A DNA stretch of 8,793 bases from CAYTTA01 sp964440655 (GTDB taxonomy: Bacteria; Bacteroidota; Rhodothermia; Balneolales; Balneolaceae), in contig CAYTTA010000068.1 in the NCBI GenBank assembly GCA_964440655.1, positions 1 through 8,793 of the forward strand, in the 5' to 3' direction. Within the stretch, counting starts at the first letter, position 1. The number at the start of each line of letters is the position of its first letter. Positions 1 through 7,186 of this stretch are shown one piece after another. Both the position numbers and the translations under genes were made by a program. The notes below the pieces were generated by a model that was not told the DNA's origin, made no database searches, and saw only the letters and a list, made by a program, of their open reading frames with translations.

Positions 1-1408
1 CCCGGTCGGCAAACCGCATCTCCCCCAGATTCTCGAACAGATAGTCCGCTATGGGCGTGGAGGGAGTCATCTCGACCAGCCGGTCGTATTGAACCACTCC
101 GTTCACCGACACCGCCTGACGCACTTCGGGTCTCATGAGCCGGAGCATCTGATCCTTGTCCGTTACATCCTTGTAGAATCCATTGGGCACAAAGATATCC
201 CGCAGCCCGTCCAGGTTGAAGTCGGCGATGAGCGCCCCCCAGCTCCAGTCGGTCGCCTCGACGCCGGAGTAGCGTCCTATCTCGCTGAACTGTCCATTCC
301 CCCGGTTGTAATGGAGTGTGTTCCGGGTATATTTGCGATGGTAACCTGCCGCTTCCTCCTGGAGAATCTCATCCCACCCGATAAAATCGGTAATCCGTTT
401 CACTCTCTCTTCGGCTTCCGGAAGCATGTCGGTAATAAAAATTTCCGGAAGACCGTCATTGTCCAGGTCCGCCGCATCCCCACCCATCGAGGTGGTGCTC
501 GTGCTGGGCATGCTCTCTACAAGAACCTCCCGGAAAGTGCCGTCCCCGTTGTTGAAATAGAGATAATCCCGTTCGAAGAAGTCGTTGGAGATGTAGATGT
601 CGGGCCAACCGTCCCGGTCCAGATCGGCAACCGTCGCTCCGAATCCGAAACCGGTTTCATTTCCATAGATACCCGCCTCTTCACTTACATCCGTGAACAG
701 ACCAGCGTCATTCCGATAGAGACGATCCCCCCCTTCATGGTGCCGGATGCTACGATCAAGGGAAGAGGGATCATAACTGCTTATGGCTGCTGCAGACCAG
801 TTATTCACCAGATACATGTCGAGATCCCCGTCTCCGTCATAATCAAAGAAGACCCCGTGGAGACTGAATCCTGAATCATCCAGACCGTATTCTGCTGCCT
901 GTTCCGTAAAGGTGAGATCACCGTTGTTGATGAAGAGCTCGTTTTTCCTCTTCTCCGGATCTGAAACCAGGGAATTGGTCACATAAATGTCCAACAGCCC
1001 GTCCCCGTTGATATCTACAAAACTGGCACCGAAAGACCACCCCATGGTCCCGGCCACACCGGCACGTTCGGTGATATCTTCGAACTGGAAATTTCCCTGG
1101 TTCAGGTAAAGGCGGTTCGGTCCCTGATTTGAGACAAGAAAGAGATCGGGAAGCCCGTCACCATTAATATCCCCCAGCGCCACCCCGGCACCCGCATAGA
1201 AGTTGTTGTCCGTGTAGATGTTGTACTCCTGGGTGGTTACAAGATCGTTGGAGAAATAGACACCGCTATGCTCCGGGGAGATCTCTTCAAACAGAGGCTG
1301 GATGGACCTTCCTGTTTCTCTTTGTTTTGTACAACTGTAAAAACAGAGAAAGAGAAGAAAGGTAAAACAAAGTCTGAGGGCCCTGTAACCAACGTGACAT
1401 CCATTCAT
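1..1408 (-). CDS. CRTAC1-like FG-GAP/VCBS repeat lipoprotein, 3' part cut by window edge
   Basis: The frame is open from an ATG at 1408 to the left edge, giving 469 codons; the C-terminus is missing. Residues 1-26 form a lipoprotein signal: a short basic start, a hydrophobic run rich in Leu and Phe, then FYSC with Cys26 as the likely lipidated residue (a loose lipobox). The mature part carries six FG-GAP/VCBS motifs of the D-x-[DN]-x-D-G type, near residues 80 (GDINGDGLPDL), 132, 191, 262, 314 (ADLDNDGLPEIFITDML) and 396 (ADFNLDGLRDIFVPNG). Such loops usually bind calcium in a beta-propeller. The stretches ATDWSWGALIADF and TSMGGDAADLDNDG are typical of CRTAC1-like proteins, which often run to about 1,100 residues and end in an ASPIC/UnbV domain. 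The start is fixed by an in-frame TGA directly upstream (1411-1409); no Shine-Dalgarno is evident. Proteins of this type often sit beside susCD genes. Their biochemical role is not established; a surface or periplasmic binding partner is inferred. Confidence 0.88.
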   Translation of the reverse strand, partial: MNGCHVGYRALRLCFTFLLFLCFYSCTKQRETGRSIQPLFEEISPEHSGVYFSNDLVTTQEYNIYTDNNFYAGAGVALGDINGDGLPDLFLVSNQGPNRLYLNQGNFQFEDITERAGVAGTMGWSFGASFVDINGDGLLDIYVTNSLVSDPEKRKNELFINNGDLTFTEQAAEYGLDDSGFSLHGVFFDYDGDGDLDMYLVNNWSAAAISSYDPSSLDRSIRHHEGGDRLYRNDAGLFTDVSEEAGIYGNETGFGFGATVADLDRDGWPDIYISNDFFERDYLYFNNGDGTFREVLVESMPSTSTTSMGGDAADLDNDGLPEIFITDMLPEAEERVKRITDFIGWDEILQEEAAGYHRKYTRNTLHYNRGNGQFSEIGRYSGVEATDWSWGALIADFNLDGLRDIFVPNGFYKDVTDKDQMLRLMRPEVRQAVSVNGVVQYDRLVEMTPSTPIADYLFENLGEMRFADR

Positions 1409-1438
1409 TCAGATAGCTATTTAGAATCAGGGAGAAGG

Positions 1439-1446
1439 CAAAGGTA
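1439..1446 (-). promoter_or_regulatory. Candidate -7 box for the CRTAC1-like gene
   Basis: The minus strand reads TACCTTTG here, matching the Bacteroidota -7 consensus TAnnTTTG. It lies 30 bases upstream of the ATG at 1408. No clear TTG/TTTG -33 element is present at the usual 19-21 base spacing. A perfect inverted repeat, ATCGAA-CCCT-TTCGAT (plus strand 1449-1464), lies just upstream, where it would fall between -33 and -7 and could serve as an operator. An 8-base match of this kind can arise by chance in AT-rich DNA. Confidence 0.3.
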
Positions 1447-1448
1447 GT

Positions 1449-1464
1449 ATCGAACCCTTTCGAT
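1449..1464. repeat. Perfect 6-bp inverted repeat, possible operator
   Basis: ATCGAA (1449-1454) and TTCGAT (1459-1464) are exact reverse complements with a 4-base centre. The repeat abuts the candidate -7 box of the downstream lipoprotein gene, which is a reasonable place for a small repressor site. It is too short to exclude chance, and no regulator gene is visible in the window. Confidence 0.25.
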
Positions 1465-1809
1465 GCGAGTTGCTCTAATGTTTTCTAATGCCTTAAAACG
1501 GGGTAAGAACTGTTACTCCTTTTGGTTTTCTATTGTTTCAGTGATGCAATTAAAAAGAAAGGAATAACTATGTCAAATCCTGTTCAGGGCAATTTGACTA
1601 CCACTTTCATCTAGTAAAAAGCTAGTGGACCTGAAAAAGGACAAGAAGAAACTCAAAACAAATATGATCACTACCGATTGAAAAGGGATCAGAGGGAATG
1701 AGAGCAGAAAACCGGTTTTTTGTATCTGAATACAGAAAGGGATGGGAAAGGTAACTGTAGAGAGCATTTAAAGGGTGAAACCGCCGGGAAGCGTATCTAA
1801 AAGGATCCG

Positions 1810-1878
1810 ATGAAAATGGAGAGACAGATGAAGCGTAGAAAAGGAAGGGAAGCGAAAGGGAGAAGAAAATGGATTTAA
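1810..1878 (+). CDS. Doubtful 22-aa very basic peptide
   Basis: A plus-strand ATG at 1810 opens a 22-codon frame ending in TAA at 1876-1878. AAGGA lies 4 bases before the start codon and an in-frame TAA closes the frame just upstream, so the start is unambiguous if the frame is used. Eleven of the 22 residues are Lys or Arg, with Trp-Ile at the end. A strong hairpin follows 15 bases later (1894-1924), with a moderate T-rich run on this strand. Against it: the frame runs opposite to every real gene here, it is very short, and the Lys/Arg/Glu content follows directly from purine-only codons (AAR, AGR, GAR). It is most likely incidental. Confidence 0.12.
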   Translation: MKMERQMKRRKGREAKGRRKWI

Positions 1879-1883
1879 TAGGA

Positions 1884-1924
1884 CAAAAATAAAAAAGGAG
1901 CATGGGGTTGTCCCATGCTCCTTT
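1884..1924 (-). terminator. Intrinsic terminator of the susCD operon
   Basis: A perfect 13-bp stem (plus strand 1894-1906 pairing with 1912-1924) encloses a 5-base loop, GTTGT. On the minus strand it is followed by TTTTTTATTTTTG, a classic U-tract. It begins 37 bases after the susD stop codon, as expected for the end of susCD transcription. On the plus strand the hairpin is followed by GTTTTA, so it may also stop transcription weakly in that direction. The terminator makes it likely that the CRTAC1-like gene uses its own promoter. Confidence 0.92.
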
Positions 1925-1961
1925 GTTTTAAAGTACCTCAGAGTCTCTGAAGCCCGTCCCT

Positions 1962-3581
1962 TTAGGGAAGAGCATCCGGATTCTGATCCCACCACATACG
2001 GGTTGTCGGGGAATCCGGGCCGTTCAGCAGACCCTGAGCAGCCTCGACAGCAGCACGGTTGTTTGCGAACTCGTTGTCCACAAACGTCATGCGTCGCGGT
2101 CCGCCGGAATCCTCATCCAGTTCGGGGTTGAGGGAGTTCACGATCGGATAGAGCCGCGGGAAGCCGGTTCTGCGGTATTCTGCCCAGGCCTCGATTCCGT
2201 CGGGATAGAGAGCGATCCATTTCTGGGTGATGATCTGCTCAAGAGCACGGCTTGCGTCGAACGCTACCGTAATGTCGGAAGCGGGCGGCAGATCCTGTCC
2301 GTTATGGACATCAACAGCCGGAGTCCAGGCAGCCGGGGTGTTGGTGCTGCTGATGTAGGCATCAATATCAGCATCCGGTACCCGCTCCTCGAGGGATCGA
2401 CGGATTCCCGTCTCATAGGCAGTTTGTGCATCGGCCACACCCATGTTCCAGCCTACAAGAGCTCCTTCGGCCCGGAGGAACCACACTTCCGAAGCGGACA
2501 TGATTCGCATCGGCGGGTTGCTTCCCCCTACCGGCCGGGGCTGCCATTTGATGTCGACATCGGAGTAGTTGGCGTTGGCAATGGGACCTTTTCCTGCAGG
2601 AGTCTGCCCGTTACGAAGGCCGCGATATACCTCGGCATTTGCAGCAGCCGGCGGCTCCCAGTAGTCAGGCGTTCTGGGATCGTCGAATCCGACCATGTAG
2701 CTCTCCATCGTCGCACTCATGCGGAACTCACCCCAGTTGGTGATGGTATCCATCGGGTTGGGAGAGTTATCGTTGGTGAGCAGGAAGGCGTTGTCATCGT
2801 TGTCCTCGATGACTCCACCCGCGATCGCTTTCTCGGCCTCTGTTTGAGCCAGATCCGGATCAGCAAAGCGCACCCGCATGGCGAGACGCAGTCTCAGGGA
2901 GTTTGCGAACTTGATCCACTGATCGACGTTCCCGCCATAGATCATGTCGTGGGCACCGAAGACGGTACCACCGGCATTGCTGTTGAGAACCGCAACCGCC
3001 TCATCCAGCGTGGAGAAGAAATCCCGGTAGATATCTTCCTGTGAATCGTAGTTCACTACACGCTCTCCGTTTCCAAAGTTGGAGTAGATGATCGGTCCCC
3101 AGTAGTCCGTGATTCGGTGGTAGGAGAAAACCTTCCACACTTTGACCACGGCATTTTCCAGGTCCATTCCTTCTTCCGCCGTGCTGTTTTCCACCAGGTA
3201 GATGGAACGCGCAGCGTTGTTGTAGAAGTAGTTCCAGGCGTTGTTGGCCCAGCCACCCACCTGAACGTACTGGTCGGAGTCGAAGTTTTCCGCCGTGGTG
3301 GCGAAATACTGGGACCAGAGATCGGCAAAGAGGTTCTGACCGATCTGGTATCCTCCTCCTCCCGGAGTACCCTTCATGGAGGTGAACTGGGAGTGCGCGA
3401 ACACCTGGCCCAGCAACGATGCATCAAGCTGACCCGCTACCAGCTGGTTGCTGGGGGTGTTTAGCGAGTCAAAGTGGTCCGTACAGGAGGAGACCACCAG
3501 GGCTGCCATCGCGAGCAGCCCCAGGCCTGCAGACCTGATTCCGTTAAACTTTTTCTTCTTCATCATGATAATCCTTTTCAT
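1962..3581 (-). CDS. susD: SusD-like outer-membrane lipoprotein (SusD-like_2 type)
   Basis: This is the surface lid of the SusCD complex: it binds the nutrient and closes over the SusC barrel. The product is up to 539 residues, normal for the family. A basic N-terminus and hydrophobic core end in VVSSC, so Cys33 should be lipidated, followed by the family-like start TDHFDSLNTPSNQL. Helical (TPR-like) landmarks follow in order: RITDYWGPIIYS (156-167), NVDQWIKFANSLRLRLAMR (218-236), IMSASEVWFLRAEGALVGW (360-378) and WIALYPDGIEAWAEYRRTGF (455-474). The last two point to the SusD-like_2 branch rather than classical starch SusD. The outermost ATG (3581) has no clear ribosome site; the ATG at 3566 (residue 6) has AAAAGGA 5 bases upstream and is the likelier start, giving 534 residues. 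The gene follows susC by 17 bases (32 with the inner start). The ligand cannot be told from sequence. The symbol denotes the family, not starch specificity. Confidence 0.95.
   Translation of the reverse strand: MKRIIMMKKKKFNGIRSAGLGLLAMAALVVSSCTDHFDSLNTPSNQLVAGQLDASLLGQVFAHSQFTSMKGTPGGGGYQIGQNLFADLWSQYFATTAENFDSDQYVQVGGWANNAWNYFYNNAARSIYLVENSTAEEGMDLENAVVKVWKVFSYHRITDYWGPIIYSNFGNGERVVNYDSQEDIYRDFFSTLDEAVAVLNSNAGGTVFGAHDMIYGGNVDQWIKFANSLRLRLAMRVRFADPDLAQTEAEKAIAGGVIEDNDDNAFLLTNDNSPNPMDTITNWGEFRMSATMESYMVGFDDPRTPDYWEPPAAANAEVYRGLRNGQTPAGKGPIANANYSDVDIKWQPRPVGGSNPPMRIMSASEVWFLRAEGALVGWNMGVADAQTAYETGIRRSLEERVPDADIDAYISSTNTPAAWTPAVDVHNGQDLPPASDITVAFDASRALEQIITQKWIALYPDGIEAWAEYRRTGFPRLYPIVNSLNPELDEDSGGPRRMTFVDNEFANNRAAVEAAQGLLNGPDSPTTRMWWDQNPDALP
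3572..3578 (-). promoter_or_regulatory. Ribosome binding site favouring the inner susD start
   Basis: The minus strand reads AAAAGGA, ending 5 bases before the ATG at 3566 (codon 6 of the longest frame). The outermost ATG at 3581 is preceded by CATCAAATTCAA, with no purine-rich core. Starting at 3566 gives MMKKKKFNG..., a more typical lipoprotein signal peptide than the longer MKRIIMMKKKK form. Confidence 0.6.
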
Positions 3582-3598
3582 TTGAATTTGATGGACGA

Positions 3599-6500
3599 CT
3601 AGAAGTCGATCTTGACGCTGGCTCCGAAGGTCCGAGCGGTCGGGAGGGTGAAGGAATCAAAACCTTCCGCCGTCCGGCTCGTGCCAACCATCATGTCCGG
3701 ATCCAGGTTCTTGGAAGCCTTGTGGATGAAGAAAAGGTTTCGTCCAACCAGGGAGACGTTGACCCGGGATACTGGCAGTCCTGCAAGCAGGTTCTGCGGC
3801 AGAGAGTATCCGAGGGTGAGTTCCCTTACGCGGGTGTTGGTCGCGCTCTCGACGAATGCCTCGCCAACCGGTGCGTTACGCCCACCGACTGCCATCCAGA
3901 ATGCCTGAGCACCCCCGTCGATCGCGACGTTGTTAACAACATCGGTCGGGTTTCCATCTGCATCGGCAAGAACAGCGGTCTCATCGCCGAAAAAGTTCTG
4001 GCCGAAAATCAGCTGATCTTCACGTCCTTGCAGGGTTCGTTTGGTCAGTCCGTCGGCATCCAGGATCGCCTGGGTCAGAGAAGCGATCGTTCCACCCTGG
4101 CGGTGGTCGATCAGCACGCTGAGGCTCCAGTTGCGGTAGCTCAGGGAGCTGTAGATGCTTCCGGTCCAGTCGGGCTGGAAGTTGGCAACCGGCACAGACT
4201 TCGGTCCTGTCATCAGTGGCATGCCACTATCGGGATCGATCAGAACCCGTCCCTGGTCATCACGTACCCAACCGCGGGAGTAAACCTGGCCGTAGGGCTG
4301 CCCTTCCTCAATGTAGAAGTCACGCAGGAAGTCGGAAGCAACCAGGTAGCGCGGCGCATCTTCAGAGATGGCAACCACAGTGTTTCGGTTCAGAGCGAAG
4401 TTGAAGTCAAGATCCCAGACAAAGTTCATGCGCTGAACCGGAGTCGTGCTGAGCAGGATCTCGATCCCTTTGTTCTCGACATCACCACCGTTGGTGTAGA
4501 AGCTGCTGGCTCCGGATCCCGGAGGCAGGGAGACGGTGAAGAGCTGGTTGGTTGTGTTGGTCTGATAGGCCGTCACATCCAGACCCAGTCTTCCGCCGAA
4601 GAACCGGACATCGAGACCGACTTCGTAGGATTCGGTCTGCTCAGGCTTGAGGTTCTCGGCAGGAATGGTGTTGCTCAGGCTCAGGAATCCGCCTCGGCCG
4701 CCTCGGGACGCGCTCAGCGTACGGGCAAGCTGGAACGGAGAAGCGGGGCTCCCCACCTGTGCATAAGAAGCTCTCACCCGGGCAAACGTGAAGAACTCGG
4801 GGAAAGAGGGAATCAGATCGGAGAGAACCGCAGAGAGTCCCACAGAAGGGTAGAAGTAGGAGCGGCTGTCGGACGGAAGCGTGGAGCTCCAGTCATTTCG
4901 ACCCGTAAGGTCAAGATAGATGGCGTCGCGCCAACCGATCTGACCGAAAGCGTAAAGGGACTGTACGTCACGCGGGCTGCCGATGCTGTGCCCACCCTGT
5001 ACCACCTGAGAGTTGGAGATGGTGAAGAAGTTGGGAATGGTCAGACCGGGGTTGCTTCCCGTGCTGGCGTTCACAGAGTCGTTACGTCGGATCTGCAGGT
5101 TACCACCAACGTTGGCGGAAACGCTCCAGTCCGGGTTCAGATCCCGCTGGAAAGAAACCAGGAAGTCGGTGTTAAACTCCATGGAGTTGCTCTGGCTCAG
5201 AGAGTAGAGGCCGTTGGGAGCAATCACGTAGGAGTCGTTGTATCGGATTGTCTCGTTCTGGCCGTTGGCTCCGTCGTAGGCGGCACGGACCATGGCACTC
5301 AGGCCGTCCATGATTTCATATCGCAGGGATCCCATGGTGAGCACCCGCTCGCGTCGGCTCTCATCCAGGTTGCGGTACATGGTCCAGTAGGGGTTGGCCC
5401 CACCGTTGGAACCGGGGTTCCAGAAATGCTGCCGGTTGTTGTCGTTCACATCGGTGTACTCGAACTGTCTCATATCCTCGGTACGGATGTTCCGGGGGAT
5501 ACGGTAGATGTGACGAACCGGGTTGGCAAAGTTCTCGCCCGTGGGGAGTGCGTTCTCAATGATCCGGCGCACGTAGGTGAGACGGCTGTCAAGCGTCAGT
5601 TTGTCGGACAGCTGGCTTGTAACCCGTACCGTTACGTTGTGGCGGTCCATGGTGTTCTCACGGATCATCCCCTCGGCACCCGTCCAGGTGTAGGAGAAGA
5701 CGGTCTGGGTTCTTTCACCGCCGACGCTGGCCGTAAGGTTGGAGGCGTTGCTCCATCCGGTCTGGAACGCATCGCGGATGTTGTCCGGCTGGGCTTCAAG
5801 TGCATAGGTGGCGGGAGCACCCGGAGCAGGAGACCAGTGGGCTACCGTCTGTCCGGTCATTCTGGGACCCCAGTTGAACTCGGAGTGGGGATCGTATACA
5901 CCGCCGAGTCCCTGTCCGTACTCGTTCTGGTACTGCTGGGTCAGAATCGGGTTTTCAAACTGGAAGGTATTGCTCAGGCTCACATTCACCTGTCCTGCCT
6001 CACCCCGCCGGGTGGTGACGATGATGGCACCGTTCTGGGCAGCAGCACCGTAGAGAGCGGCAGCGTTGGCACCTTTAAGTACGTCAACACTGACAATCTC
6101 GTCCGGGCTCAGGTCGGAAAGGCCACCGCGGATCGGCACCCCGTCCACAATGTAGAGAGGCTCACTCTCTCCGGAGATGGATCGGTTCCCCCGAAGGACG
6201 ACACGGGCCTCACCACCGACTCCGGTTGAGGAGCGGTTGATGTTCAGACCGGCCACTCGTCCCTGAAGCGAGTTGACTACGTTGAGCTCCCGGGCTTCGG
6301 TGAACTCTTCCGTCTTGACTCCCTGGGTACTGTAGGTCAGCCCCCGGGCTTCCCGCTCGATACCGAAAGCGGTTACAACCAGTTCCTGGCCTTCGATGAT
6401 CAGCTCGGCGAGCTGGACATCAAGCCGGGTCCGGCCGTTCAGCGGGATTTCCTGTCTTTGGTGACCGATGTAGGTGAAGACAAGGGTCACATTGGTAGAC

Positions 6501-6712
6501 GGAACATTCAGCTGATAGTTACCATCCATATCGGTGGTCGTACCGGTGGTCGTACCCTGGACCACGATATTCACACCGGGCAGCGGATCTCCATCCGTCG
6601 TGGAGACGGTTCCGCTAACCTGTACTTGTGCGTGGGCCTCAGTAACAAGCCCCAGCGAAAGAAAAACAGCCAGTATTAGCACCAGCTCATTTAATCTTAG
6701 CTTTTCAAACAT
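3599..6712 (-). CDS. susC: SusC/RagA-type TonB-dependent outer-membrane transporter
   Basis: A 22-stranded TonB-dependent barrel that imports the ligand captured by SusD, powered by TonB-ExbBD. The protein has 1037 residues, a normal length. A signal peptide ends at AHA (26-28), then QVQVSG begins the mature protein. Residues about 32-102 form a CarboxypepD_reg-like beta-sandwich (GDPLPGVNIVVQGTTTGTTT ... DMDGNYQL). The TonB-box region is ELVVTAFGI (110-118). The plug (about 123-238) has the SusC hallmarks EPLYIVDGVPI (184-194) and VDVLKGANAAALYGAAAQNG (209-228). The rest is barrel, closing on SVKIDF with the terminal Phe expected of an outer-membrane beta-barrel. No N-terminal STN signalling domain is present, so control by a FecR/anti-sigma pair is unlikely. 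The ATG at 6712 has AAAGGAG 5 bases upstream, a strong start. It is the first gene of a two-gene operon with susD. The symbol denotes the family only. Confidence 0.97.
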   Translation of the reverse strand: MFEKLRLNELVLILAVFLSLGLVTEAHAQVQVSGTVSTTDGDPLPGVNIVVQGTTTGTTTDMDGNYQLNVPSTNVTLVFTYIGHQRQEIPLNGRTRLDVQLAELIIEGQELVVTAFGIEREARGLTYSTQGVKTEEFTEARELNVVNSLQGRVAGLNINRSSTGVGGEARVVLRGNRSISGESEPLYIVDGVPIRGGLSDLSPDEIVSVDVLKGANAAALYGAAAQNGAIIVTTRRGEAGQVNVSLSNTFQFENPILTQQYQNEYGQGLGGVYDPHSEFNWGPRMTGQTVAHWSPAPGAPATYALEAQPDNIRDAFQTGWSNASNLTASVGGERTQTVFSYTWTGAEGMIRENTMDRHNVTVRVTSQLSDKLTLDSRLTYVRRIIENALPTGENFANPVRHIYRIPRNIRTEDMRQFEYTDVNDNNRQHFWNPGSNGGANPYWTMYRNLDESRRERVLTMGSLRYEIMDGLSAMVRAAYDGANGQNETIRYNDSYVIAPNGLYSLSQSNSMEFNTDFLVSFQRDLNPDWSVSANVGGNLQIRRNDSVNASTGSNPGLTIPNFFTISNSQVVQGGHSIGSPRDVQSLYAFGQIGWRDAIYLDLTGRNDWSSTLPSDSRSYFYPSVGLSAVLSDLIPSFPEFFTFARVRASYAQVGSPASPFQLARTLSASRGGRGGFLSLSNTIPAENLKPEQTESYEVGLDVRFFGGRLGLDVTAYQTNTTNQLFTVSLPPGSGASSFYTNGGDVENKGIEILLSTTPVQRMNFVWDLDFNFALNRNTVVAISEDAPRYLVASDFLRDFYIEEGQPYGQVYSRGWVRDDQGRVLIDPDSGMPLMTGPKSVPVANFQPDWTGSIYSSLSYRNWSLSVLIDHRQGGTIASLTQAILDADGLTKRTLQGREDQLIFGQNFFGDETAVLADADGNPTDVVNNVAIDGGAQAFWMAVGGRNAPVGEAFVESATNTRVRELTLGYSLPQNLLAGLPVSRVNVSLVGRNLFFIHKASKNLDPDMMVGTSRTAEGFDSFTLPTARTFGASVKIDF

Positions 6713-6717
6713 GGTAG

Positions 6718-6724
6718 CTCCTTT
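6718..6724 (-). promoter_or_regulatory. Strong Shine-Dalgarno of susC
   Basis: The minus strand reads AAAGGAG, separated from the ATG at 6712 by 5 bases (CTACC). It is the best ribosome binding site in the window; many genes in this group lack such a site. It fixes the susC start. Confidence 0.75.
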
Positions 6725-6821
6725 AGAGTTATGGAAGTAATCGCGGGACAGCAGCTCGGAGCCACTCTCCCACGAACGGGAAATAAATCATTTTTTCTGC
6801 AAAACGAAAATAAATTTTACA

Positions 6822-6829
6822 CAAAAGTA
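6822..6829 (-). promoter_or_regulatory. Candidate -7 box for the susCD operon
   Basis: TACTTTTG on the minus strand matches TAnnTTTG, the Bacteroidota -7 consensus. It sits in an AT-rich patch (about 6781-6840) and would give an untranslated leader of roughly 100 bases. The expected TTG/TTTG at -33 is absent; the nearest TTG (plus-strand 6860-6862) is too far away, 30 bases instead of 19-21. This is a candidate only. Confidence 0.35.
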
Positions 6830-7126
6830 AAATTGTGAAACATTCCCCGCGGCATTACGCAACTCCTTTCAGGACAAGGCACACCGGATAAATCCGACTC
6901 TCTGTATCAAAAGTGGAACAAGGATAATTTCCCTCCTGTTTTACATTTTCCATGCCATGTGATTTTATTCCTATATCTCTCATTTTTAATCCCTTGTGAG
7001 CCGGAGAGGGTAGCGCGGCATCAAACAGAGAAGCCATTTCGGAAACAATAATGGAGTCGGGAATCAATCCGGCTCCGGCAGCCTCTCCGGATCTGCATGT
7101 TGTCAGATCGGATGCTTGCTGCCGGT

Positions 7127-7138
7127 AACGGATCCGTT
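7127..7138. repeat. 12-bp perfect palindrome AACGGATCCGTT
   Basis: The sequence is its own reverse complement over 12 bases and lies 49 bases after the stop codon of the PLP-enzyme gene. It could be an operator half-site pair or mRNA 3' structure, but no second copy was seen in the window and its function is unknown. Confidence 0.3.
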
Positions 7139-7186
7139 TCCCTGGGAGAGGGACACGGATTGAAACCGGCCCCTCCTCGGGTTCAA

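Larger units (their letters stand above)
1409..1883. other. Spacer without a supported gene; plus strand purine-rich
   Basis: This stretch of about 475 bases separates the susD terminator from the CRTAC1-like gene. The right part, from about 1615, is strongly purine-biased on the plus strand: 50 of 60 bases are A or G in 1801-1860, and about 70% in 1681-1800. Long hydrophobic minus-strand frames here (rich in Ser, Phe and Leu) are a by-product of this skew and match no family I know. The plus strand has a few very short frames, including a 22-codon one with a good ribosome-binding site (1810-1878, listed separately). The left part holds the promoter candidate of the lipoprotein gene. A short direct repeat of TCTAATG occurs at 1474-1480 and 1484-1490. 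Confidence 0.6.
6725..7186. other. Intergenic spacer between the PLP-enzyme gene and susC
   Basis: No gene is supported here. A minus-strand frame at 7067-6855 starts with TTG, lacks a ribosome site and resembles no family I recognise. The left part holds the candidate susC promoter and leader. The right part (about 7000-7140) holds several short inverted repeats: CCGGAGAGG (7001-7009) with CCTCTCCGG (7082-7090), ATCCGG (7067-7072) with CCGGAT (7087-7092), GATCTG (7090-7095) with CAGATC (7104-7109), and a 12-bp palindrome at 7127-7138. None is followed by a T-run on the minus strand, so I see no intrinsic terminator for the upstream gene. Read-through into susCD, or a Rho-type stop, remains possible. 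Confidence 0.55.

Noticed and set aside
89..874. 261-codon plus-strand frame
   Set aside because: Antisense to the FG-GAP repeats of the CRTAC1-like gene, whose minus-strand frame is continuous and clearly recognisable.
1573..1995. Three overlapping minus-strand frames (64, 93 and 75 codons) rich in Phe, Ser and Leu
   Set aside because: They arise from the pyrimidine-rich minus strand of the spacer, cross the terminator hairpin or the susD end, and lack ribosome sites and family resemblance. The hydrophobic look is a composition effect.
2304..3044. 246-codon plus-strand frame
   Set aside because: Antisense to susD, whose motifs confirm the minus-strand reading.
3722..6229. Very long open frame (835 codons) on the plus strand
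   Set aside because: It lies fully inside susC on the opposite strand and shows no recognisable domain. The Gly/Val/Arg-rich composition fits an antisense shadow of a GC-rich gene.
6855..7067. 70-codon minus-strand frame between the PLP-enzyme gene and susC
   Set aside because: TTG start, no Shine-Dalgarno, no recognisable motif, and it ends just upstream of the candidate susC promoter. Unlikely to be coding.
7067..7092. Hairpin as intrinsic terminator of the PLP-enzyme gene
   Set aside because: The arms are only 6 bp and no T-run follows on the minus strand.
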